Source: Burkholderiaceae bacterium
GTDB lineage: Bacteria > Pseudomonadota > Gammaproteobacteria > Burkholderiales > Burkholderiaceae
Direction: 5' to 3'
DNA: 17,125 nt
Assembly: GCA_947461805.1 (NCBI GenBank)
Contig: CANHMJ010000016.1
Span: forward strand, 1 to 17,125
This document shows, piece by piece, positions 5,739 to 13,365 of the stretch (positions are counted from its first letter, which is position 1; every line of letters begins with the position of its first letter). The position numbers and the translations under genes were made by a program. Below the pieces are notes generated by a model. That model ran no database searches. It was not told the origin of the DNA and was given only the letters and a program-made list of their open reading frames with translations.

Positions 5739-7238
5739 TTAACCGCCAAGCAACGTGTTTCGCATGACATCCAAACACAAGGCCATCAAAGCGCCAGGAA
5801 AGATGCCCAAAACCAGAATGGCAATGCTATTGAGGCCCAATATGCCACGCGAGATACCAGAGCCAGTAATCTCATGTTCGCGCAGTGGCGCATCAAAATA
5901 CATCACCTTCACAACCCGCAAGTAATAAAAGGCGCCGACCAAGGATGCCATTACGGCAATCACGGCCAAGGCGGTGTACTCTGCATCAACCAAGGCTTCT
6001 AGCACCGATAATTTGGCGGCAAAGCCAACCGTCGGCGGTATACCAGCTAAGGAGAACATCATCACAAGACCCATAAATGCAAACCACGGGTGTTTTTTAT
6101 TTAATCCCTTTAAGCTATCGAGGGTCTCGCAGTCATAACCTTTTTTCGATAACAACATTAACAACCCGAAGCTAGCCAAGGTAGTCAAGGTATACGTCAC
6201 TGCATAGAACAGCGCCGCACTATAAGCATGGTCATCGAATACCGACAACATGCCAAGCAACACAAATCCCATTTGGGCAATCGCTGAATACGCCAACATG
6301 CGTTTGACGTTAGTTTGTGCAATTGCCGTCACATTACCAATTACCATTGACAATACCGCCAGCATGATGAGCATCGGCTGCCAATCGCTAAACAGCGGTA
6401 ATAAGGTGTTCACTAGCAAACGGAAGAGCAAAGCAAACGCCGCCAGCTTAGGCGCAGCTGCAATCAATAAGGTAACCGCAGTGGGGGCGCCTTGATAGAC
6501 GTCTGGCACCCACATGTGAAAAGGCACGACACCCAATTTAAAAGCCAGGCCCGCCATAATAAAGACCAAGCCAAAGGCCATGATTAAGTGATTAATACGT
6601 GGATCCGCTACGGCTTTAAAAATCTCAATCAGATCGAGTGATCCGGTAACACCATAGAGCATGGACATGCCGTAGAGTAAAAAGCCGGATGCCAAGGCAC
6701 CCAGAATAAAGTACTTCATTGCCGCTTCTGTGCTTTGGGCATTGTCCTGCCGCATCGCAACCAATCCATAGGTTGAAAGTGCCATCAGCTCTAGGCCGAG
6801 ATACAGGGTGAGCAAGTTGGCACCTGAAATGAGAACGCACTGCCCTAGCAAGGCAAACAAGGCTAAGACCATGAAATCAGGTCTAAACATGCCGCGGTCT
6901 ACTAAATACTGACGGGAATAGATCAAGCTGATGAGTAGCGCAAAGCAGGAGGCGGACTTCAATAGGTTTGCCAAGGGATCCGCTTGGAATAGACCCATCA
7001 TGGCGTAGATTGGCAAGTCAGGGATACGCAAAGCGAATACCGTTCCAATTACAAGCAACAACACCAGTGCGCCGTTGTATACCAGATTGGCACCGCGCGG
7101 CGTATCAAATACTTCACGCACCATGCCATCGGCCGCTAGAGGTGTTTCTTTTACAAAAGCACTTAATACAAGCAATAAACAGGCCGATAGCAGTATTACT
7201 AGCTCGGGTAAAAGAACAATGAGGTCAATAATTTCCAT
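5739..7238 (-). CDS. nuoN: NADH-quinone oxidoreductase subunit N
   Basis: A 499-residue membrane protein, one of three antiporter-like proton-pumping subunits of complex I, close in length to E. coli NuoN (485 aa). It has about 14 hydrophobic segments. Residues known to matter in proton transfer are visible: Glu150 in LYLGLELMALSTYGLVA, Lys175 in EAAMKYFILGA, Lys234 in AGLAFKLGVVPFHMWVPD, and Lys264 in IAAAPKLAAFA. The discontinuous-helix segment VPDVYQGAPT is intact. This is the last nuo gene, 15 bp after nuoM and directly followed by a terminator. No extra small gene sits between it and the terminator. Confidence 0.96.
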   Translation of the reverse strand: MEIIDLIVLLPELVILLSACLLLVLSAFVKETPLAADGMVREVFDTPRGANLVYNGALVLLLVIGTVFALRIPDLPIYAMMGLFQADPLANLLKSASCFALLISLIYSRQYLVDRGMFRPDFMVLALFALLGQCVLISGANLLTLYLGLELMALSTYGLVAMRQDNAQSTEAAMKYFILGALASGFLLYGMSMLYGVTGSLDLIEIFKAVADPRINHLIMAFGLVFIMAGLAFKLGVVPFHMWVPDVYQGAPTAVTLLIAAAPKLAAFALLFRLLVNTLLPLFSDWQPMLIMLAVLSMVIGNVTAIAQTNVKRMLAYSAIAQMGFVLLGMLSVFDDHAYSAALFYAVTYTLTTLASFGLLMLLSKKGYDCETLDSLKGLNKKHPWFAFMGLVMMFSLAGIPPTVGFAAKLSVLEALVDAEYTALAVIAVMASLVGAFYYLRVVKVMYFDAPLREHEITGSGISRGILGLNSIAILVLGIFPGALMALCLDVMRNTLLGG

Positions 7239-7253
7239 ATTCTTATCTCGGCT

Positions 7254-8720
7254 TTACAGTTTGCTAATCGCAACGTGTTCCAGCAAATGGATGACCGCTG
7301 GATGAATGATGTCGGTAAAAGGTTTTGGATAAATGCCCATCCACAACACACAAATGGAGAGAACTGCCATCATCAGAAACTCACGGCCATTGATGTCGGT
7401 TAAGGCATCAACTTCTTTATTGGCAATGGCTCCAAACACAACGCGCTTCACCATCCACAAGGAATAGGCTGCGCCAAGCATTAACGCGGTAGCCGCCAGC
7501 AAGCCAATCCAAAAGTCATAATCAACCGCCGCAAGAATCACCATGAATTCGCCGACAAAGCCGGAGGTTGCTGGTAAACCGCAGTTGGCCATCGCCATAA
7601 AGACCATGAAAACAGAGAACTTCGGCATGCGGTGGATAACGCCACCAAAATCAGCAATTTGACGGGTATGCATGCGATCGTAGAGAACCCCGATCGCCAA
7701 GAACATCGCCCCTGAAATAAAGCCATGGGAAATCATCTGGATGATGCCGCCCTCAATCCCAAGCGGACTAAAAAGGAAAAAACCTAAAGTGACAAAGCCC
7801 ATATGGGCAACCGATGAGTAGGCCACCAGTTTTTTCATGTCCTTTTGGACTAAGGCAACCAGACCGACGTAGATAACGGCAACTAAAGAAAGGAATATCA
7901 CAAAGGGGCCGAGATACATACTGGCATCCGGCGCAATCGGCAAAGAGAAACGTAAAAAACCATATGCACCCAGTTTCAACATAATTGCCGCCAATACAAC
8001 GGAGCCGCCGGTCGGCGCTTCCACGTGCACATCGGGCAGCCAGGTATGCAAAGGCCACATTGGCACTTTGACTGCAAAGGCCATAAAGAAGGCAAAGAAA
8101 ATGAGGATTTGCTCAACAATATCCAAGGGGGCGTGATGCCAAGTCTGAATATCGAAGGTATTCGTTGCGTTATAAAGATAGAGCATCGCTATCAAAGTAA
8201 GTAGCGAGCCGAGCAAGGTGTAGAGGAAGAACTTAAACGCAGCATAAATGCGGTTCTTGCCACCCCATACGCCGATGATGATGTACATCGGTATTAAAGT
8301 CGCCTCAAAGAACACATAAAACAGCATGCCATCGAGGGCAGAGAACACGCCAATCATCAAGCCCGACAAAATCATGAAGGACGCCAAGTACTGCGATACT
8401 TTTTCAGTGATGGCATCCCATGCAGCCACAACTACAAAGATGTTAATAAACGCCGTCAGAACCACAAACCAAACTGAAATGCCATCAACCCCCAAATGGT
8501 AGTTAATGTCGTAACGCTCAATCCAGCTGAACTTCTCGACAAACTGCATCGCTGCCGTTGTTTCATCAAACCGGAAAACCAAAGGGAGGGTTGCAATAAA
8601 GCCCAGCACTGATCCGAACAGAGCCAAGTAGCGCACTCCAGAGGATGGGCGCTCCGATCCATAAATCAAGATGATCAGACCAAAAACGATCGGGATCCAG
8701 ATGGCGTAAGAAAGAATCAT
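7254..8720 (-). CDS. nuoM: NADH-quinone oxidoreductase subunit M
   Basis: A 488-residue antiporter-like membrane subunit of complex I, with about 14 transmembrane segments. Channel residues are present: Glu139 in FYVFFEATLIPMYI, Lys218 in AFAVKVPMWPLHTWLPDVH, Lys249 in AIMLKLGAYGFLR, and Glu391 in SGFVGEFMV. The N-terminal LGVDGISVWFV segment (76-86) is the usual NuoM form. It lies between nuoL (15-bp gap) and nuoN (15-bp gap), in the order expected for a type I dehydrogenase operon. The length and motifs are complete, with no sign of damage. Confidence 0.97.
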   Translation of the reverse strand: MILSYAIWIPIVFGLIILIYGSERPSSGVRYLALFGSVLGFIATLPLVFRFDETTAAMQFVEKFSWIERYDINYHLGVDGISVWFVVLTAFINIFVVVAAWDAITEKVSQYLASFMILSGLMIGVFSALDGMLFYVFFEATLIPMYIIIGVWGGKNRIYAAFKFFLYTLLGSLLTLIAMLYLYNATNTFDIQTWHHAPLDIVEQILIFFAFFMAFAVKVPMWPLHTWLPDVHVEAPTGGSVVLAAIMLKLGAYGFLRFSLPIAPDASMYLGPFVIFLSLVAVIYVGLVALVQKDMKKLVAYSSVAHMGFVTLGFFLFSPLGIEGGIIQMISHGFISGAMFLAIGVLYDRMHTRQIADFGGVIHRMPKFSVFMVFMAMANCGLPATSGFVGEFMVILAAVDYDFWIGLLAATALMLGAAYSLWMVKRVVFGAIANKEVDALTDINGREFLMMAVLSICVLWMGIYPKPFTDIIHPAVIHLLEHVAISKL

Positions 8721-8735
8721 GACGAAAGCTTCAAC

Positions 8736-10787
8736 TTAATAGGCAACATAAATGTAGGTGTACAAGACCCAGGTCAGCAAGGCAATCAAGCCTAGGATCA
8801 TGGCGAATGCATAGTGGTAGAGGTAGCCTGATTGCAGGCGCCGCACGAGCCCCGAAAAACGGCCAACCAAATGGGCGCTGCCATTAACAAAAAAGCCATC
8901 GATGATTTTTTCGTCACCGCGGTGCCAAAAAATTCCACCAAACCATAGCATGCCTTTTGCAAAGACGGCCTGATTCAATTCATCGAGGTAGTACTTGTGA
9001 TCGAGTAATTTCTTGATCGGAGCCAATGCTTCCGATACCTTAGCAGGCAAGCTAGGAACCCACAAATAACCAATCGCAGCGGTCAGCACGCCCAAAACAA
9101 CGAGTAACAATACCGGCGTAGTAAATGCATGCATCGCCATTGCAACCGGCCCATGGAAGGCCTGCGCTAAGTCTTTCATGACGGGATGCTTAGCGATATC
9201 AATGAAGATTGAATCGCTAAAGAAGCTACCAAAGAGCAAGGGGTCAATGGTGTAAAAACCAATGATGACCGAGGGTATTGCCAAGAGGATGAGCGGAATA
9301 GTCACGACCAAAGGCGATTCATGTGGCTTTTGGCCCGGCGCCAAACCATGGTGGGCATGGTCGTCATGGCCATGATGATCGTGTGCATGATGATCATGGC
9401 TTGCATGGCCGAAACGCTCTTTGCCATGGAAGACATAGAAATACAGGCGGAAGGAATACAAGGCAGTAACAAAAACACTGGCCATCACCGCAAACAAAGC
9501 AAAGCCAGAACCAGGAATGGTACTAGCAGCAACTGCCTCAATAATGGAATCTTTGGAATAAAATCCCGAGAAGAATGGCGTACCGATCAAGGCCAAACTG
9601 CCCAAGAGCATCATCAAGCAAGTTACGGGCATGTACTTCCACAACCCGCCCATTTTGCGCATGTCTTGTTCGTGGTGCATACCCAAAATCACACTACCCG
9701 CCCCGAGGAATAAGAGGGCCTTAAAGAAGGCGTGGGTCATTAAATGGAAGATAGCAATCGGATACGCCGAAACGCCCAAAGCGATTGTCATGAAACCCAA
9801 TTGCGACAAAGTGGAATACGCAACCACGCGCTTGATGTCGGTTTGCACGATGCCCAAGAAGCCCATGAATAAGGCTGTTACCGAGCCAACGACCAAGATA
9901 AAACTGAGGGCTACGTCCGACAGCTCAAACAGGGGCGACATGCGACTCACCATAAAAATACCGGCAGTCACCATGGTTGCAGCATGAATCAAGGCAGAAA
10001 TTGGGGTTGGGCCTTCCATCGAATCGGGCAGCCACACATGCAGGGGAAACTGGGCTGATTTGCCCATGGCACCAATAAAGAGGCAAATGCAGGCAACCGT
10101 AACGAGATTCCAATCGGTGCCTGGCAAAGTTTGTGCAGCGAGGACCGTATTTTGGGCAAAAATCGCATCGTAGTTCATCGAGCCAGTGCCAGCTAACAGT
10201 AAACCTATGCCCAAAATGAAACCAAAATCACCGACGCGGTTCACCAAGAAGGCCTTCATATTGGCAAAGACGGCAGTTTGACGCTCGTAATAAAAGCCAA
10301 TCAATAAATAGGAAACAACCCCTACCGCCTCCCAGCCAAAAAAGAGCTGCAGCAAGTTATTGCTCATCACCAGCATGAGCATGGCAAACGTAAACAAGGA
10401 AATATAGGAGAAGAAGCGGTTGTAACCCTCCTCCTCTGCCATATAGCCAATGGTGTAAATATGTACCATCAAGGAAACAAAGGTGACCACTACCATCATC
10501 ACCGCACTGAGCGGATCAATCAAAAAGCCGATGTCAAAACTAAGCTCACCGAGCTCCATCCAGCGGTAAACCGAGCCATTGAAATAAAAACCATCCATCA
10601 CCTGCATCAATACATTGCAAGACAAAACAAACGCAATCACCACACCTAAGATAGCAATGGTTTGGCAAGCGCCGCGACTCAGTTGTTTACCCAAAAAGCC
10701 AGTGCCAAAAAATCCCACCAACATGCTGCCAATTAATGGCGCAAGGGGTATGGCGCAGAGTACGGGAATAGTGAGGGTCAGTTCCAT
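8736..10787 (-). CDS. nuoL: NADH-quinone oxidoreductase subunit L
   Basis: A 683-residue distal pumping subunit of complex I, longer than NuoM and NuoN because of the C-terminal lateral helix that braces the membrane arm. Key residues seen are Glu153 in FFGWEAVGVVSYLL, Lys243 and His250 in GAMGKSAQFPLHVWLPD, His268 in SALIHAATMV, and Lys412-Asp413 in SGFYSKDSI. The late region (about residues 585-683) contains the loop KVSEALAPIKKLLDHKYYLDE and a final hydrophobic anchor. It is somewhat longer than E. coli NuoL (613 aa); part of the difference is a histidine-rich loop at residues 461-480 (11 His of 20), between two membrane segments. It follows nuoK by 17 bp. The ribosome site before the ATG is weak (AAAAGA). 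Confidence 0.97.
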   Translation of the reverse strand: MELTLTIPVLCAIPLAPLIGSMLVGFFGTGFLGKQLSRGACQTIAILGVVIAFVLSCNVLMQVMDGFYFNGSVYRWMELGELSFDIGFLIDPLSAVMMVVVTFVSLMVHIYTIGYMAEEEGYNRFFSYISLFTFAMLMLVMSNNLLQLFFGWEAVGVVSYLLIGFYYERQTAVFANMKAFLVNRVGDFGFILGIGLLLAGTGSMNYDAIFAQNTVLAAQTLPGTDWNLVTVACICLFIGAMGKSAQFPLHVWLPDSMEGPTPISALIHAATMVTAGIFMVSRMSPLFELSDVALSFILVVGSVTALFMGFLGIVQTDIKRVVAYSTLSQLGFMTIALGVSAYPIAIFHLMTHAFFKALLFLGAGSVILGMHHEQDMRKMGGLWKYMPVTCLMMLLGSLALIGTPFFSGFYSKDSIIEAVAASTIPGSGFALFAVMASVFVTALYSFRLYFYVFHGKERFGHASHDHHAHDHHGHDDHAHHGLAPGQKPHESPLVVTIPLILLAIPSVIIGFYTIDPLLFGSFFSDSIFIDIAKHPVMKDLAQAFHGPVAMAMHAFTTPVLLLVVLGVLTAAIGYLWVPSLPAKVSEALAPIKKLLDHKYYLDELNQAVFAKGMLWFGGIFWHRGDEKIIDGFFVNGSAHLVGRFSGLVRRLQSGYLYHYAFAMILGLIALLTWVLYTYIYVAY

Positions 10788-10804
10788 TGCAGGGTCTTTT
10801 TAAA

Positions 10805-11113
10805 CTAGCCTTTGAGGTGATCAAGCTCTTCAGCATTGATCGAATCGAATTTACGGAACAAGGCAACCAAAATAGCCAGGCCAATTGCAGCCTCGGCAGC
10901 AGCCACGGTCAAAATGAAAAACACAAATACTTGACCGGCCATATCGCCTAAGTAATAGGAGAAGGCTATAAAGTTCATATTGACGGACAGGAGCATGAGC
11001 TCAATGGCCATCAATAAAATAATGATGTTGCGGCGATTTAAGAAAATGCCAACAACACTAATGGCAAACAGGATAGCGCTCAAGACTAAGAAATGGGCAA
11101 GCGTTACGGTCAT
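10805..11113 (-). CDS. nuoK: NADH-quinone oxidoreductase subunit K
   Basis: A 102-residue protein with three transmembrane helices (Mrp C-like), the usual NuoK length. The two membrane glutamates essential for coupling in E. coli (Glu36 and Glu72) correspond here to Glu38 in LLMAIELMLLSVNMNF and Glu74 in VAAAEAAIGLAILVALFR. Its ATG overlaps the nuoJ stop codon by 4 bp (ATGA), so translation is probably coupled. A GGAG site lies 7 nt upstream, inside the end of nuoJ. Confidence 0.97.
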   Translation of the reverse strand: MTVTLAHFLVLSAILFAISVVGIFLNRRNIIILLMAIELMLLSVNMNFIAFSYYLGDMAGQVFVFFILTVAAAEAAIGLAILVALFRKFDSINAEELDHLKG

Positions 11114-11772
11114 TTTGGCTCTCCGCCCGATTTGCCACGTTGATCCTGCTTTGCATCCATCTCTGAGTCCATCTTCACCATGCGCATACGATCAGCTGGG
11201 TTCACTGCAACCTGATCGGCAATGATTTGGGATTTGGAATCTTTACGGCGACGCAGTGTCAGCGCAACCGCTGCAATAATTGCGACCAATAGAATCAGTC
11301 CGGCAATTTCAAAAGCGTAAACATAATCAACAAAGACCAGCCGACCAAGGGCTTGGGTATTGGAAACGCCGCCCATCTCTTCCATCATCGGTTGCAAAGG
11401 GGTCGTTGTGCCAATAAAGCCGCGTATCAAAACAATCGATAGCTCCATCACAATGACGGCACCGATTAAAAAGGCAACGGGTAAGTATTTCTTGAAATCG
11501 CGGCGTAGGTGGGCTAAATCCAAATCAAGCATCATCACCACAAACAAGAATAAGACCATGACAGCGCCCACGTATACCAAAATGAGCACAAGACTTAAAA
11601 ACTCTGCGCGCAGCAGCATCCATAATCCCGATGCGCAAAAAAAGGACAGCATCAAAAACAAGGCAGAGTTCACTGGATTTCGAGAAATAATCACCTGCAG
11701 CGCAGCGAGCACCAAAATGCCGGCAAACGCATAAAAGAAAATAGCAAAGAGGGTTGCGGGTTCGAATGTCAT
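11110..11772 (-). CDS. nuoJ: NADH-quinone oxidoreductase subunit J
   Basis: A 220-residue membrane subunit with five predicted helices. The signature helix TM3 reads YVGAVMVLFLFVVMML (67-82), the conformationally flexible pi-bulge helix that links the quinone site to the pumps. After the last helix, which ends near residue 173 (LTLRRR), there is a hydrophilic, charged tail of about 46 residues ending QRGKSGGEPK. It is 10 bp after nuoI and overlaps nuoK by 4 bp. The ribosome site is weak. Confidence 0.95.
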   Translation of the reverse strand: MTFEPATLFAIFFYAFAGILVLAALQVIISRNPVNSALFLMLSFFCASGLWMLLRAEFLSLVLILVYVGAVMVLFLFVVMMLDLDLAHLRRDFKKYLPVAFLIGAVIVMELSIVLIRGFIGTTTPLQPMMEEMGGVSNTQALGRLVFVDYVYAFEIAGLILLVAIIAAVALTLRRRKDSKSQIIADQVAVNPADRMRMVKMDSEMDAKQDQRGKSGGEPK

Positions 11773-11782
11773 GGTGTATTAC

Positions 11783-12274
11783 TTAGCGATAAGGAGCATC
11801 AGCAGCACGGTTAGCGGCAATGTCTTTTTCATACTGGTCGCCAACCGCGAGCAACATGTCTTTGGTGAAATACAAATCGCCCCGCTTGTCGCCAAAGTAC
11901 TCAAAAATATTGGTTTCCACAATGGCGTCGACTGGGCAAGCTTCTTCACAAAAGCCGCAAAAAATACACTTGGTTAAATCGATGTCGTAGCGCGTTGTTC
12001 GGCGGGTCCCATCCTCACGCTGATCCGACTCAATGGAGATCGCCATGGCCGGGCAAACGGCCTCGCATAATTTACAAGCGATGCAACGCTCTTCCCCATT
12101 CGGATAGCGGCGTAATGCATGCAAACCACGAAAGCGCGGGGACTGGGGTGTCTTTTCTTCGGGGTATTGCACCGTAAACTTCGGCTTAAAAAGGTATTTG
12201 CCGGTAATGGCCATGCCGGTCAAAATGTCTTTCAACATTAAGCTACTTAAGAACTGATTAATCCGTTTCAACAT
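11783..12274 (-). CDS. nuoI: NADH-quinone oxidoreductase subunit I (2 x [4Fe-4S])
   Basis: A 163-residue ferredoxin-like subunit of complex I, carrying clusters N6a and N6b between the peripheral arm and the quinone-reducing N2 site. Both CxxCxxCxxxCP motifs are complete: Cys64, 67, 70, 74 in CIACKLCEAVCP and Cys103, 106, 109, 113 in CIFCGFCEEACP. The N-terminal amphipathic stretch (residues 1-30) fits membrane attachment, and the RFRGLHALRRYPNGEERC entry motif is standard for the family. An AGG lies 8 nt before the ATG. It comes 9 bp after nuoH and 10 bp before nuoJ. Confidence 0.97.
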   Translation of the reverse strand: MLKRINQFLSSLMLKDILTGMAITGKYLFKPKFTVQYPEEKTPQSPRFRGLHALRRYPNGEERCIACKLCEAVCPAMAISIESDQREDGTRRTTRYDIDLTKCIFCGFCEEACPVDAIVETNIFEYFGDKRGDLYFTKDMLLAVGDQYEKDIAANRAADAPYR

Positions 12275-12283
12275 AATCGTGAC

Positions 12284-13357
12284 CTAGTTCCAAATATTCC
12301 ATGGGGAGACAACCCAAGCGCCAACCAACACCACCCAGAAAACAGCCAGGGGAATGAAAATCTTCCAGCCTAGGCGCATGATTTGGTCGTAGCGATAACG
12401 GGGTAAAGTCGCCCTGAGCCAAATAAAGCACGACAAAATAAAGAAGGTTTTAGCAAACAACCAAAAGAATCCAGGGATATCGCGCAGGATGGGTAAATCC
12501 AAAATGGGTAACCAGCCGCCTAAAAATAGGATGGATGTGAGTGCGGCAATCATGATCATATTGGCGTATTCCGCCAAGAAGAACATGGCATACGCCATAC
12601 CGGAATACTCCACCATATGGCCCGCAACAATCTCCGACTCCCCTTCCACCACGTCAAACGGATGGCGATTGGTTTCGGCTACGCCTGAAATAAAGTAAAT
12701 CAAAAACATGGGCAACAAAGGTAGCCAGTTCCACGATAGGAAATTCAGCCCCATGTCAGCAAAGATACCGGTATCTTGCAGTAGAACAATTTTGCTTAAG
12801 TTAAGTGAGCCTGAAATGATGAGCACGGTAACAAGCGCAAATCCCATGGCGATTTCGTAGGAAATCATTTGTGCCGAAGCACGCATTGCTGCTAAAAATG
12901 GGTATTTGGAATTGGATGCCCAACCCGCCAAGATCACTCCATACACCCCGATCGACGAAATCGCAATGATGTACAAGAGACCCGCGTTGACGTCAGCCAA
13001 AACTAAATCGGCTTGAAATGGAATCACTGCCCAGGATGCAAATGCCGGCATGATGACCATCACCGGCGCAACAATAAACAACACCTTATTCGAACGGGTC
13101 GGCGAGACGATTTCTTTGAGCAACAACTTAATCGCATCAGCGATGGGCTGCAATAAACCGAGAGGGCCAGTCCGGTTGGGGCCAAGGCGAATGTGCATCC
13201 AGCCGATCAGTTTGCGCTCCCACAAGGTCATATAGGCAACCGCAGCAAACATCGGCAAGACGATTGCTACGATCTTTAGCAATGTCCACACCAGCGGCCA
13301 AAAAGATCCAAGTAGCTCAGATCCAAAGGTGTTCACGGTATTGAGTAGCTCTGTCAT
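12284..13357 (-). CDS. nuoH: NADH-quinone oxidoreductase subunit H
   Basis: A 357-residue membrane subunit with about eight to nine helices. It forms the quinone-binding chamber and the entry of the E-channel. Signature segments are ERKLIGWMHIRLGPNRTGP (47-65, with Glu47), followed by LLQPIADAIKLLLKE, and the acidic loop ETNRHPFDVVEGESE (228-242), which carries the family's conserved glutamates. An AGGA ribosome site lies 6 nt before the ATG. It is 8 bp downstream of nuoG and 9 bp upstream of nuoI. The sequence is complete and ordinary. Confidence 0.97.
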   Translation of the reverse strand: MTELLNTVNTFGSELLGSFWPLVWTLLKIVAIVLPMFAAVAYMTLWERKLIGWMHIRLGPNRTGPLGLLQPIADAIKLLLKEIVSPTRSNKVLFIVAPVMVIMPAFASWAVIPFQADLVLADVNAGLLYIIAISSIGVYGVILAGWASNSKYPFLAAMRASAQMISYEIAMGFALVTVLIISGSLNLSKIVLLQDTGIFADMGLNFLSWNWLPLLPMFLIYFISGVAETNRHPFDVVEGESEIVAGHMVEYSGMAYAMFFLAEYANMIMIAALTSILFLGGWLPILDLPILRDIPGFFWLFAKTFFILSCFIWLRATLPRYRYDQIMRLGWKIFIPLAVFWVVLVGAWVVSPWNIWN

Positions 13358-13365
13358 CGCGATTC

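Noticed and set aside
9321..9713. 130-codon plus-strand frame with a Met-rich start, opposite nuoL
   Set aside because: The Met-rich start is the reverse complement of the His-rich codons of NuoL (CAT/ATG), so it is a by-product of that loop.
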